From the NCBI RefSeq assembly GCF_003265705.1, contig NW_020312935.1:8335995-8399994 (forward strand): DNA of 64,000 nt, read 5' to 3'. Source of the DNA: Callorhinus ursinus. Its lineage: Eukaryota > Chordata > Mammalia > Carnivora > Otariidae. Made by a program: the position numbers and the translations under genes. Positions 12,035 to 22,952 of this stretch are shown piece by piece (the stretch's first letter is position 1; each line of letters begins with the position of its first letter). The notes under the pieces are model-generated. The model did no database searches. It had not been told where the DNA came from and saw nothing but the letters and a program-made list of their open reading frames with translations.

Positions 12035-12200
12035 TGATCAGCTTTGATCCCAGTTCTACTCCAGAAGAATGACTTGGCTGGGGGTAAGCCATGTAAAATC
12101 TTGGAGTTTGTTTCTTGTCTGCAGATTGGGGGCAGTATCTACCTCCCAGTGTTGGGGTAAGGATGAAATGAGGTAACACAGTTTCTGGCATTCACGAAAA
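12035..12200 (+). repeat. MIR SINE
   Basis: 'gatcccagttctactccaga', 'gtttcttgtctgcagattgg', 'ggcagtatctacctcccagt' and 'aatgaggtaacacagtttct' follow the MIR consensus order. Confidence 0.6.
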
Positions 12201-12594
12201 GTTTTTGAGTCAGAAATCCATCAGACTGAGATACGGACAAACTGATAATGGCAGAAGAGGACTGAATCTCTGAGTCTGAAATCCAATGAAACAGCTGGCC
12301 AATTCTGTCCTTAGTACTACCTGATTACCCTTTATTAACAATGGCTATATTCCAGGTATCATACTATGGGCTGTGCAGGAGGCAGAAGTTGAAAAGCACA
12401 GCTCTCTAGCTGGGAGGCCCTGGGATACAATCGTGTCTGATTCCCAGGGCCATGTTGGTGAGCAGACCTCTAGACCAGTGAGTACAATGTAAACAGTGCT
12501 TTGTCATTCTGCAAGCATGGATATCTACCTGGGAGGACACTCATTGTCACATATGCATGCCACACTAAAGCCACACTAACCAGGTGGAGGAGAC

Positions 12595-12800
12595 CAGAAA
12601 AAATAGCATCTATGGGGACTCCACTGGGGGCAAGGCACTGGGCCAGGTACATTAAACATCTCCCTTGATCCTTCCAACAATTTTGTGAGGGACATGCTTC
12701 TGTGCTACATTTTAAAGGTATGGAAACTAAGATTTAGAAGGTATAATTCACTTGAGCAAGATCAAATAATCAGTAAAAGACAATGCAATATGTGTACCCC
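12595..12800 (-). repeat. MIR SINE
   Basis: 'gatccttccaacaattttgt', 'ggtatggaaactaagattta' and 'gagcaagatcaaataatcag' are the reversed MIR pattern (consensus idea: cctcacaacaaccct...gaggaaactgaggc...cttgcccaaggtcac). Confidence 0.62.
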
Positions 12801-14089
12801 CAGGTCTTACTGACTGAATTTTTTTTCCCTACTATACATTGATGCTTCTCACTGGTCATGTATAAAGTTTTCCTTGGGGGGGAAAAGTAAGTTAAGGAAA
12901 GAGCAAACAATTAAATAAATTGATTCAAAGTGTCATCCAAGTGCAATGCACTATTAATGTCAAAGATCCAAAAGAAACACAGAATTTTCCAGGTAGCATA
13001 ATTTACCCAAGAAAGCAAGGTCTGTTTCAGGGCCAGTATTCAAGTTATTTTTGTGTTGATTTTTGCTGGATCCCTTTACAGGATATAATTGACTGTGACC
13101 ATATGCAGTAGACTTCTAAAGGACATGAATATACACCTTGATTTTGAGTAGGAACCCAGGACATGATTCTGAAATCATTATGGTGGTTAATGAGCATATT
13201 AAAATGGTTATATCATCTGGAACTATTCATAAATTGCAATATAATTGGGTCAGTTGGTAGACATTATGGAAATATGGATTCAGGGAGAGAATCAAGGTAA
13301 CTAAACAATGTGTGGCCAAGGATCAGGGTCTTAAAAGAGGAGACTTACTTGTCCCTTGAGAGGTCAACTCACCAAATTCATGAGATTAGTCATCTCAAGT
13401 GATTTTCTTTATGACAGATTTATCTCAATTCAATGGCAAGAAAAGATGTGCTTAGAAATTCAGTCAAGGCTTGGCAGGATGTAAAAGAATTCTGTAGCTT
13501 GGTCAATGGTACTATTAAATCTGATGTTATGTATGTTAAAAAAAAAAAAAAAAAAAGGAGAAGGGTATTTCTGCATCCAGGAAGAAAAATGGGAGAACAA
13601 CACTTTGTCAATATTGATTCAGTATGGTCCAGGAAAATAGACACTAAGTAAAGCACTACCCATATTATGGACACCAGGGAGAGTTCAAGAGGTGTCTCTA
13701 CCACCTTGAGATGCAAGATATCTTATCATTTTTTGATCTACTTTCTGTTCACAATGGAATAACTACAAAATATGATGTAGATTACTGAGAATTACTGATG
13801 TATATATTCTGATTATTTGCAAGGTACAACCTGCCAGTATATCTTTGTAAATTAATACGTTGACCTCTGAATGCTACTTTGATCTCTTGTGATTTTGGTC
13901 AGTATGAATTATTCCCAAATGGTCACTTACCTCCGAGTGCCCTGACATTGTTTCTGAACTAATGATGCTGTGGCAAGACCCTAGGTCATGATGGTTACAC
14001 CCAGGGTCCAGAGATACCTTGTCTGGACATCTGGCCAGCCCCTTTAGTGTTAAGATTCTAATTTCAGCACATGTGAGCATCGAAATATC
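12801..14089. other. Unassigned sequence with an A18 run
   Basis: No element is identified with confidence. A homopolymer of about 18 A lies near 13539-13556, which could be the tail of an old retrocopy, but the sequence before it matches nothing I recognise. Short open stretches at 12899-13111 and 13433-13651 in the plus orientation might be a decayed retroviral coding region. I cannot support that further. Confidence 0.3.
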
Positions 14090-14096
14090 ACATTTT

Positions 14097-14288
14097 TTTT
14101 TAGATTTTATTTATTTATTTGACAGAGACAGACACAGCGAGAGAGGGAACACAAGCAAGGGGAGTGGGAGAGGGAGAAGCAGGCTTCCTGCTGAGCAGGG
14201 AGCCGGATGCAGGGTTCGATCCCAGGACCCTGGGATCATGACCTGAGCTGAAGGCAGACGCTTAATGACTGAGCCACACAGGTGCCCC
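14097..14288 (-). mobile_element. CAN-SINE (SINEC)
   Basis: In sense it reads 'ggggcacctgtgtggctcag', then B-box-like 'gggatcgaaccctgcatccg', a CT-rich middle and 'aaataaataaataaaatcta'. A short repeat 'acatttt' lies on each side (14090-14096 and 14289-14295). Confidence 0.93.
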
Positions 14289-14354
14289 ACATTTTCTTTT
14301 CTTAATGTAGAAAGTTATTCCCTAGGCCTTAAGCTGGAAGACAATGGGTGTAGC

Positions 14355-14375
14355 TCTTTTTTTTTTTTTTTTTCT
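14355..14375. repeat. T-homopolymer run of about 19 bp
   Basis: A plain run of T after 'gtgtagctc'. It could be the poly(A) of an antisense retro-insertion, but the sequence to its right does not identify one. Confidence 0.5.
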
Positions 14376-14539
14376 GCTTCCAATCCTGTTTGGGTGGCTC
14401 TTGCTAGGTGACATTCAGCAGTCATACTGCCTTCCTCATATTAGCAGGTACAGAAACGATTAAGACAGAAGCACCTCTCAGTTAAGTACTGAGCCAGGTG
14501 GAGGGAACCATTTGTGCATTCACACATAAATTCACTTAT

Positions 14540-15060
14540 ACTTGAATTCATCCATTCATTCATATACACAGTAAACAAATATACATTGAGTGTCTACTAT
14601 ATGCTAGGCTCTGAAGATCCTTCAGTGATCAAAACAGACGAGTTCTTTGACTTCATCATTCAATGAAGGAAGAAATAATGTGGTCCCTACTTTATAAAGA
14701 GTGGCAATGAAAGGCTTCTAATCAGGGGGACATTTAAGGAAAGACCAAAAGGATGTGAAGGAATGAGCTACATGAATAAACAGAAGAGTGTTCCTGGAAA
14801 AAGGAAATACCAAATGTAAGGGTAGGCTTAGCATGGTCAAGGCACAACATGGAGTGAAATGAACATATGTAATAATAGTAGGAGGTAATTTCAAAGAGTT
14901 AATGGGGGCAGGATTATGCAGGGATTTGTAGGTCATGATGAAGACCTTAGTTTTTCCTTGAAATGAAAGAGAACCCAGTAGAGGTGTTTGAATAGAGGAG
15001 AGATGTGATGTGACATTTTTACAAAGATTATTCTAACTGCTATGTGGAGAAAAAGTTGTT
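14540..15060 (-). repeat. L2 LINE, longer relic
   Basis: 'attgagtgtctactatatgc' is followed by 'acatttaaggaaagaccaaa', 'gcagggatttgtaggtcatg' and 'attattctaactgctatgtg'. The order matches the reversed 3' part of L2 (gagcacctactatgtg, then acatttgagctgagacc, then cagggccttgtaggcca). The 72-codon minus-strand frame at 14718-14936 is an L2 relic. Confidence 0.55.
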
Positions 15061-15330
15061 GGAAAGCAAGGGTGAACATAAAGATACCACCGAATAACTT
15101 CATTCAATGCTGTGAGAACAATTCTAGTCCAGCAATTCAGGAATAATTAGTCCATGTAGAGAAATCTGTACCTGTCTTCAGAAGCTGAGCCCATGGGCCA
15201 GGGATGACTTTTGCTCTGTTAGGGGGCTGACTTTCAAGAGGAAAAAAATAAATAGTGGGACATGATCTATGAAAAGAACACCAGTAAAGCATTTGCCTGG
15301 AATCTACATGAGGCTCAATAAGTTATCACA

Positions 15331-15522
15331 TTTTTTTAAAGATTTTATTTATTTATTTGAGAGAGAGAGAGTGAGAGAGAGAGCATGAGTAGAGGGAGGG
15401 GCAGAGGGAGAGGGAGAAACAGACTTCCCGCTGAACAGGGAGCCTGAAGTGGGGCTTGATCCCAGGACCCTGAGACCATGACCTGAGTTAAAGGCTTATC
15501 TGACTGAGCCACCCAAGTGGCA
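15331..15522 (-). mobile_element. CAN-SINE (SINEC)
   Basis: It has 'aaagattttatttatttatt' at the left, a GA-rich middle, then 'cccaggaccctgagaccatg' and 'tgactgagccacccaagtgg' at the right. This is a full-length antisense copy. A target duplication is not clear. Confidence 0.92.
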
Positions 15523-17215
15523 CTAACTTAAACACTTTTAAGCAAGGTAGGGATAAACAAGAATAACAATTCAGTCTACTACACAAAAGAAAACTCAAAT
15601 GACTCACTTCTTACCACATTCCTAACTCCACTCTAGTCAGGGGACAATATAAATGTCCTCAAGTGGTAATGAAAAAAATGGAGATCCCAAGCTGTCTTTA
15701 CTAGCTGAGAAGCTGAGGAGGAGGGAAAGAAATGATAGGAATCGGGAGTGTCCTTCTTGGAGCTACATTTTAATTTTTTTCCAAAGGTTGAAATGGAAAC
15801 CTCATTACCACCTTTGGGAGAGAAAGGCCATAGCATTAAGGATAGTGTTGGCAGAGGCAACTGGGTCAGCTAAGATGCCAACATTTATGAATACAGTGGC
15901 CTTGGGGATGGCATAGAGCTGGCAGGAGCATCTGTGATGTGGAAAAAAGATGGTGAGAATGCCTCAGTACTAAAACAGTGACTCAAGGCACTACAAATAC
16001 AACCAAGAAAGAACCAGGTCAGCAAAACCCTGACTGGAGACCCCAAGGCCATTCCTTTCTGTGGTCACTGCCAGATAGTAGGCAAGGCAGAAGCTGCAAT
16101 GGAGGAGGGGAGATTAAGAGATTCAGAGGGAGAGGGTTAACAAGAGGACCAGATGCTGATGGGAATTGGTAGAAGTGGGGTTTGGAGTATTACAGAGAGG
16201 TGGTGCTGGTGGGTGTCTCAATCCCCTCTCAATGATCAGGTAACGTATCACAGGTGCATACAATTCTTCCTTCTACCCCAAGCTGGAAAAGACTACACAG
16301 GGTTGGGACTTATCTAAATGCTGAACAAAAGAGATACTTGCTCCATAATCTCCCTCAGCTTTATTTTTTTCTATTCTAACCTGTGTTGTTCTAAAACAGA
16401 TGCATGACAAGGTCTGTGTTATAATAAATGTGGCATGTATCAACTCCTACTAGGTCTGGAAAATGGGAAAGGGTAGAAGGCATTATGAATAACTCTGGCC
16501 GTGAAAGGAACCACGGTCGTTAGATAAGATGCAGTGCCACGAAGGATGAACTGGGCTTGTCATTGCTGGAAAAAGTTAGAAAGCAAGGCTGGTTTCTGGA
16601 AGGTAGCAGAAACCAGAATTCTTGGGGAGGAAGAGTCTAGGAAAGGAGACGCCTGGGCGAGGAAGGGCTTTGAAAAACTCTTTCATATACCTGGTAATGG
16701 AAAAGGCTAAGCACATGTTTGGGCCAGATACAGGCTCAGAAAAAAGTCTAGAAAACCCTATATTTTCACCTCTAGCTGACCTTCGGGCCCTGCGTGAACA
16801 GGGAATGAAGATTGAGGCAGAGTTGTAAAAGGTCCATCTATAAGCATTGGGAATGCCCCAAGACAGAGTTAATCTGTAAAGACTGAGATTGTGTCTTTCT
16901 CTTTCTTTCTTACTTTTCTCTCTTTCTTTCTTTTCTTTCTTTCTTTTTTTTTTTTTTTTGTTCTCGTTGCTTAAGGAAACTGTCAAAACACTGACTGACT
17001 GGCAAGCAAACAGAATGCAGACTTTAGTGGCCACACATGACAAATAATACAGAATTTACAAAAATAGATTAGAAAGTCACTAGACAAAAAAACAACCACC
17101 CACAACAAGCAGCTACAATAAACCAGGGGGAGGCGGAGTATCTGATTTCTAGAGTTTCCACATTTTACTATTCAAAATACCTGGTTTCAACAAAAAAATT
17201 GATGCATGCAAAAAT
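15523..17215. other. Unassigned sequence with a polypyrimidine tract
   Basis: A CT- and T-rich run occupies about 16895-16959 ('tttctttcttttctttcttt' followed by about 16 T). A 155-codon minus-strand frame (16576-17043) crosses it and owes its lysine-rich part to this repeat, so I do not call it a gene. No other feature is recognised. Confidence 0.4.
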
Positions 17216-17225
17216 ACAAGAAACT

Positions 17226-17423
17226 GGGGCACCTGTGTGGCTCAGTCATTAAGCGTCTGCCTTCGGCTTGGGTCATGATCCCAGGGTCCTGGGATCGAGT
17301 CCTGCATCGGGCTCCCTGCTCTCCAGGAAGACTGCTTCTCCCTCTCCTACTCCCCCTGCTTGTGTTCCCTCTCTGTGTCTCTCTCTGTCAAGTAAATAAA
17401 TAAAATCTTTAAAAAAAAAAGAC
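17226..17423 (+). mobile_element. CAN-SINE (SINEC), full length
   Basis: It begins 'ggggcacctgtgtggctcag', has an A-box-like 'tggctcagtcattaagc' and B-box-like 'gggatcgagtcc', and ends 'aaataaataaaatcttt' plus about 10 A. A perfect 10-bp target duplication 'acaagaaact' lies at 17216-17225 and 17424-17433. Confidence 0.95.
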
Positions 17424-17434
17424 ACAAGAAACTA

Positions 17435-18135
17435 TGGCCCATTCCCACATAAAAAATAAATTAATAGGAACTATCATATATGTGGTTTCCCAAAAACTAG
17501 TATGACCTTTTTAATAGGTAAGTGGGCAAATAAACTGTGGTAAATCTGTATGGTGTAACACTAAGTCAACATTAAAAGGAAATGAATGATCAAGCCACAA
17601 AAATACATAGATGAATCTAAATATATATCACTAGGTAAAGAAGACAGTCTGAAAGGGCTATATACTATATGAATCCAATTGTATTATGTTGTTTAAAAAG
17701 CAAAACCATAGAGACAGTAAAAAATCCATGTTTGCCAGTGGAGTGCATGAAAGGGGTAGGAATGAATGGGTGAAGAACAGAATATTTTACAGTGATGAAA
17801 TTCTTCTAGATGATATTGTAATGGTGGATATATGACCCTATGCATTTGTCAAAACCAAGAGAACTGCACAGCACAGAGTGAACCTTAACATATGTAAATT
17901 TTAAAAATATCACTTAGGAGGACACAGGATCCCAGAATGAAATGTATAATGTGATAAAAGAATCTAACCATTTTATAAATTTTTTGAAATAACCATGCCT
18001 AAGGGGGTGGGGAAAAAGGATGGTGACCTACATGACTCTAGAATTGAGTAGAGTCTAGAAAATAAAGGCAAATGGAAGTGTACATAAATACTGCACTCTC
18101 ATCAATAAACTTGTTTTCATGGTGGAGGGCTCATT
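17435..18135 (+). repeat. Ancient L1ME/L1M 3' end
   Basis: 'gtaagtgggcaaataaactg', 'acatagatgaatctaaatat', 'gggctatatactatatgaat', 'gtggatatatgaccctatgc' and 'atttgtcaaaaccaagagaa' follow an old mammalian L1 from the ORF2 end into its 3' UTR. It is heavily diverged, with no open frame. Confidence 0.65.
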
Positions 18136-18139
18136 AATT

Positions 18140-18937
18140 CTCACACATTATACCAACCAATGGAGTTGGACCCTTAAGTAAATAATGCTGAATGGTAGCA
18201 GCCAGGTTTCTCGCTGTTGAGTGGGAGGTTACACAAAAGTAAAGGGAGGAGGCCGGAATGATCTATGTCATAAAGATTTATAGTTAGAGATATCAGTAAG
18301 AATTCATGTTTAGCTTAATATAGATACAGGTGGTTTTATATAGAAATATTTATAGATATGTGTATATACACAGTTTTAATATACTTACATCTTCCCTGCT
18401 CTGTTCAAGAGAGCCTAGATTCAATGACACCCCAGTGACAATGAGCACAGTGAACTCACAGATGTTGGTTTCTAATGCCATTCTCCAACTGAAGGAAGCA
18501 AGGATCGTTGGTAAAATGGATTAAGACAAGACCAGAAAATATACAAGAAGAACATGGGGTATCTTTAGTGCCAGAAAGTAAGGAAGTGCTAAAAATAAAT
18601 ATCAGTAATGGGGGTGTGTCAAGGGGACACAGGGGCCAACTGAAAGAGCTCCCAATGGCCAGAGCTACAACAATTTGAGTAACAAAATAAAGTAGCATTG
18701 GATAAAAATTCTTAGTATGAAGTGAAAACTGATGAATCCATACTGATACAAATAAATAACTGAATAAATAAGTCAATGTGGAAAAAGAAACAAATCTTCC
18801 ACACAAAAGAATTCCAAATAATTTATGTAGATGCTCCAAACAAAAGGAGATGGAACATAATACCCCATTTCTTTAGTGTGGAATCTTCCACCCAAAGGCT
18901 ACAGGATGGAAAGATGGATATTAAGAATAATAACTTT
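18140..18937 (+). repeat. Ancient L1M-type 3' region, left half
   Basis: 'gaagtgaaaactgatgaatc', 'aaagaaacaaatcttccaca', 'agaattccaaataatttatg' and 'ggagatggaacataatac' match an old mammalian repeat that I know as an L1M-type 3' region. It breaks off at 18937 inside a target-site duplication. The same repeat resumes at 22953 ('aactttacagcacagaaact'), so the 4-kb L1 between them is an insertion. The earlier part (18140-18600) is assigned less surely. Confidence 0.6.
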
Positions 18938-19180
18938 TGTTTCCATTAATTTTTTTAATTCCTCTTTAATTTCCTGGTTGACCCATTCATTCTTTAGTAG
19001 GATGCTCTTTAGCCTCCACGTATTTGAGTTCTTTTCAACTTTCCTCTTGTGATTGAGTTCTAGTTTCAAAGCATTGTGGTATGCTTTGAAAATATGCAGG
19101 GAATGATTCCAATCTTTGGTACCGGTTGAGACCTGATTTGTCACCTAGGCTAATGTGATCTATTCTGGAGAATGTTCCAT
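18938..19180 (-). pseudogene. L1 ORF2 fragment, inverted (late endonuclease domain)
   Basis: Read on the minus strand it encodes the stretch of L1 ORF2 that follows the endonuclease core. It begins at 'tggaacattctccagaata' (compare 'SRIDH' in the sister copy at 38.6 kb) and includes 'KLELNHKRKVEKNSNTWR' and 'SILLKNEWVNQEIKEELK'. It is about 95% alike, by eye, to 39031-39266 of the second L1. It is placed backwards relative to the rest of the element, the usual result of twin priming during L1 integration. The catalytic SDH region is damaged: 'caaagcataccacaatgc' stands where the sister has 'cagaccacagtgc'. Confidence 0.88.
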
Positions 19181-22171
19181 GGAACAAATGAAAATGAAAA
19201 CACAACTGTTCAAAATCTTTGGGATGCAGGAAAGGCAGTCCTAAGAGGAAAGTATAGAGCAATACTAGCCTTTCTCAAGGAATAAGAAAGGTCTCAAATA
19301 CACAACCTAACCCTACACCTAAAGGAGCTAGAGAAAAAACAGCAAATAAAGCCTAAACCCAGCAGGAGAAGAGAAATAATCAAGATCAGAAAAGAAATCA
19401 ATGAAATAGAAACCAAAAGAACAGTAGAACAGATCAACGAAACTAGGAGCTGGTTCTTTGAAAGAATTAACAAGATTGATAAACCCCTGGCCAGACTTAT
19501 CCAAAAGAAAAGAGAAATGACCCAAATCAACAAAATCATGAATGAAAGAGGAGACATCACAACCAACACCAAAGAAATACAAACAATTCTAAGAACATAT
19601 TATGAGCAACTATATGCCAGCAAATTAGATAACCTGGAAGAAATGGATGCATTCCTAGAGATGTATCAACTACCAGAATTGAACCACGAAGAAATAGAAA
19701 ACCTGAACAGACCTATAACCACTAAGGAAATTGAAGAATCATCAAAAATCTCCCAACAAACAAAAGCCCAGGGCCAGATGGCTTCCCAGGGGAATTCTAC
19801 TAAACATTTAAAGAAGAATTAATACCTATTCTTCTGAAAATGTTCCAAAAAATAGAAATGGAAGGAAAACTTCCAAACTCATTTTATGAGGCCACTATTA
19901 CCTTGATCCCAAAACCATACAAAAACCCCATCAAAAAGGAGAATTACAGACCAATATCCTTGATGAACATGGATGCAAAAATTCTCACCAAAATACTAGC
20001 CAATAGGATCCAACAGTACATTAAAAGGATTATTCACCACGACCAAGTGGGATTTATCCCTGGGCTGCAAGGTTGGTTCAACATCAGCAAATCAATGTGA
20101 TACAATACATTAATAAAAAAAAGAACACGAACCATATGATCCTCTCAATAGATGCAGAAAAAGCATTGGACAAAGTCCAGCATCCTTTCTTGATCAAAAC
20201 TCCTCAGAGTATAGGGATAGAAGGTACATACCTCAATATCATAAAAGCCATCTATGAAAAACCCACAGCTGATATCACTCTCAATGGGGAAAAACTGAGA
20301 GCTTTCCCCCTAAGGTCAGGAACACAGCAGGGATGTCCACTATCTCCACTACTATTCAACATAGTATTAGAAGTCCTAGCCACAGCAATCAGACAACAAA
20401 AAGAAATCAAAGGCATCCAAAATGGCAAAGAAGAAGTCAAACTCTCACTCTTTGCAGAGGATATGATACTTTATATGGAAAACCCAAAAGACTCCACCCC
20501 AAAACTACTAGAACTCATACAGGAATTCAATTAAGTGGCAGGATATTAAATCAATGCACAGAAATCAGTGGCATTCCTATACCCCAACAACAAGGCAGAA
20601 GAAAGAGAAATTAAGGAGTCGATCCCATTTACAATGGCACCCAAAACCATAAGATACCTAGGAATAAATCTAACCAAAGAGGCAAAGGATCTGTACTCAG
20701 AAAACTATAAAATACTCAGGAAAGAAATTGGGGAAGATGCAAAGAAATGGAAAAACGTTCCATGCTCATGGATTGGAAGAACAAACATTGTGAAGATGTC
20801 AATGCTACCTAGAGCAATCTACACATTCAATGCAATCCCCATCAAAATACCACCCACTTTTTTCAAAGAAATGGAACAAATAATCCTAAAATTTGTATGG
20901 AACCAGAAAAGACCCCGAATAGCCAGAGGAATGATGAAAAAGAAAAGCAAAGCTGGCGGCATCACAATTCCAGACTTCAAGCTCTATCACAAAGCTTTCA
21001 TCATCAAGACAGTATGGTACTGGCACAAAAAGACACCTAGATCAATGGAACAGAATAGAGAGCCCAGAAATGGACCCTCAACCGTATGGTCAACTAATCT
21101 TCGATAAAACAGGAAAGAATGTCCAATGGAAAAAAGACAGTCTCTTCAACAAATGGGGTTGGGAAAATTGGACAGCCACATGCTGAAGAATGAAACTGGT
21201 CCATTTCCTTACACCACACACAAAAATAGACTCCAAATGGTTGAAAGACCTCAATGTGAGACAGGAATCCATCAAAATCCTAAAGGAGAACACAGGTATC
21301 AACCTCTTCGACCTCAGCCGCAGCAACTTCTTCCTCGAAACATCGCCAAAGGCAAGGGAAGCAAGGGCAAAAATGAACTATTGGGATTTCATCAAGATAA
21401 AAAGCTTTTGCACAGCAAAGGAAACAGTCAACAAAACCAAAAGACAACCTACAGAATGGGAGAAGGTATTTGCAAAGGACTTATCAGATAAAGGACTAGT
21501 ATCCAAAAATCTATAAAGAATTTATTAAACTCAACACCCAAAAAACAAATGATCCAATCAAGAAATGGGCAGAAGACATGAATAGACATTTCTGCAAAGA
21601 AGACATCCAAATGGCCAACAGACACATGAAAAAGTGCTCAATATCGCTCGGCATCAGGGAAATCCAAATCAAAACCTCAATGAGATATCACCTCACACCA
21701 GTCAGAATGGCTAAAATGAACAAGTCAGGAAACGACAGATGTTGGCAGGGATGTGGAGAAAGGGGAACCCTCCTACACTGTTGGTGGGAATGCAAGCTGG
21801 TGCAGCCACTTTGGAAAACAGTGTGGAGGTTCCTCAGAAAGTTGAAAATAGAGCTACTATACGACCCAGCAATTGCACTACTGGGTATTTACCCCAGAGA
21901 CACAAATGTAGGGATCCAAAGGGGTACGTGCACCCCGATGTTTATAGCAACAATGTCCACAATAGCCAAACTATGCAAGGAACCAAGATGTCCATCAATA
22001 GATGAATGGATAAAGAAGATGTGGTATATATATACAATGGAATATTATGCAGCCATCCAAAGGAATGAAATCTTGCCATTTGCAACAACGTGGATGGAAC
22101 CGGAGGGTATTATGCTGAGCGAAATAAGTCAATCAGAGAAAGACATGTATCATATGACCTCACTTATATGA
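19181..22171 (+). pseudogene. L1 ORF2 remnant: reverse transcriptase and C-terminal domains
   Basis: ORF2 normally encodes an endonuclease/reverse transcriptase that makes new L1 and SINE copies at nicked chromosomal DNA. Here the region after the endonuclease is present but broken over several frames: 19517-19822, 19840-20100, 20073-20534, 20568-21107, 21190-21516 and 21578-22171. Recognisable parts are the fingers/palm start ('ATITLIPKP', 'NYRPISLMN'), '[13 protein letters not shown]', '[16 protein letters not shown]', the catalytic palm motif and the C-terminal cysteine cluster ('[14 protein letters not shown]'). The palm motif reads FAED instead of FADD (20451-20462), so a catalytic aspartate is replaced even apart from the frameshifts. 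The copy cannot make a working protein. Confidence 0.93.
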
Positions 22172-22632
22172 GGAATTCTTAATCTCAGGAAACAGAAGGT
22201 TGCTGGAGTGGTGGGGGGTGGGAGGGTTGGGGTGGCTGGGTGATAGACACTGGGGAGGGTATGTACTAAGGTGAGCACTGTGAATTGTGTAAGACTGTTG
22301 AATCACAGACCTGTACCTCTGAAACAAATAATACATTATATGTTTAAAAAAAAAAAGAAGATAGCAGGAAGGGAAAAATGAAGGGGGGGGAATCGAAGGG
22401 GGAGTCCATGAGAGACGATGGACTCTGAAAAACAACCTGAGGGTTCTAGAGGGGAGAGGGTGGGGGGATGGGTTAGCCTGGTGATGGGTATTAAAGAGGG
22501 CAAGTACTGCATGGAGCAGTGGGTGTTATACGCAAACAATGAATCATGGAACACTACATCAAAAACTAATGATGTAATGTATGGTGATTAACATAACCTA
22601 AAAAGAAAAAAAAGTGAAAAAATATATATAAA
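22172..22632 (+). repeat. L1 3' UTR with two tandem modules
   Basis: Module 1 (about 22180-22350) ends 'ctctgaaacaaataatacat' and an A tract. Module 2 (about 22380-22600) ends 'gatgtaatgtatggtgatta' and another A tract. The two share the same order of motifs ('gagggtt', G-rich run, 'gggtgat', 'gagcac', 'tgaatca', 'aaacaaat' or 'aaactaat'), so one probably arose by duplication of the other. The second A-rich tract (about 22599-22632) is the old tail of the source L1. Confidence 0.75.
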
Positions 22633-22935
22633 TTCCTTTGCAATTTCCCTCAATATATATGTTAACAATCATCCCCCAAGCATATGGCCCACCAATACAC
22701 ATCTGAAGGGTGTCATGACTCAGGTTTTACTCGATGGTAATAAATGACATTTTCCCAACAATAGCTAGCCCTCTCAGGGTCCTGGAAACCTTGCTTCCAA
22801 ATTTCTTAGAGACTAAGCTATCCCTAACCTCCACCCAACTTGAAAGTATATAATGGGCCACTCCTCATGACCCCAGGGCAGCTTTCTGCCCACAGTCCCT
22901 GCCCGGGTGCTTTAATAAATCCACTTTTTTGCACC
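22633..22935 (+). mobile_element. LTR-like segment carried by L1 (3' transduction)
   Basis: Non-L1 sequence lies between the tail of the L1 UTR and the final poly(A). It has a TATA-like 'gtatataatggg' near 22848, then 'ccactcctcatgacccc', and 'gggtgctttaataaatccac', where AATAAA (22914-22919) sits 16 bases before the A run. This is the layout of the U3-R end of an ERV1-type LTR, stopping exactly where an LTR transcript would be cleaved and polyadenylated. Because the target duplication encloses it, it came in with the L1: the source L1 transcript read through its own weak signal and used the LTR signal. Assignment to an LTR is by layout and phrase memory, and the family is not identified. Confidence 0.65.
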
Positions 22936-22952
22936 AAAAAAAAAAAAAAAAA
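22914..22952 (+). terminator. Poly(A) signal and retrotransposed poly(A) tail
   Basis: AATAAA at 22914-22919, then 16 bases, then about 17 A running into the target duplication. This marks the 3' end of the RNA that was inserted. Confidence 0.85.

Larger units (their letters stand above)
18938..22952 (+). mobile_element. Young L1 with inverted 5' end and 3' transduction
   Basis: A single insertion of about 4.0 kb. Target-site duplications 'aagaataataacttt' (18923-18937) and 'aagaatactaacttt' (22953-22967) agree at 14 of 15 bases, and the left site reads 'tatt|aaga', like an L1 endonuclease target. The order is: inverted ORF2 piece (18938 to about 19180); direct ORF2 from about 19180 to a stop near 22171; two-module 3' UTR to about 22600; the A-rich tail of the source L1; about 300 bp of LTR-like sequence with AATAAA at 22914-22919; and about 17 A. 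The inverted and direct parts meet at nearly adjacent positions of the element, as in twin priming. The host repeat continues on both sides, which argues against separate insertions. Confidence 0.92.

Noticed and set aside
12899..13111. Open stretch that looked vaguely retroviral
   Set aside because: No conserved retroviral motif could be named, no LTR is nearby and the frame lacks an ATG. Kept only as an unassigned note.
16576..17043. 155-codon minus-strand open frame
   Set aside because: The lysine-rich part is translated from a CT/T-rich tract. There is no domain, no codon-like constraint and no splice or promoter context.
17226..17423. tRNA-like A and B boxes in this and the other CAN-SINE copies
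   Set aside because: The boxes belong to the tRNA-Lys-derived SINE head. No acceptor stem or proper cloverleaf is present, so these are not tRNA genes.
18456..18839. 127-codon minus-strand frame
   Set aside because: It lies antisense over an old L1M-type repeat and has no recognisable motif.
20252..20440. Minus-strand frames opposite the L1 reverse transcriptase (also 19294-19582, 40565-41014, 39486-39689)
   Set aside because: They mirror the sense ORF2 and appear at the same place in both L1 copies only because the L1 sequence is shared.
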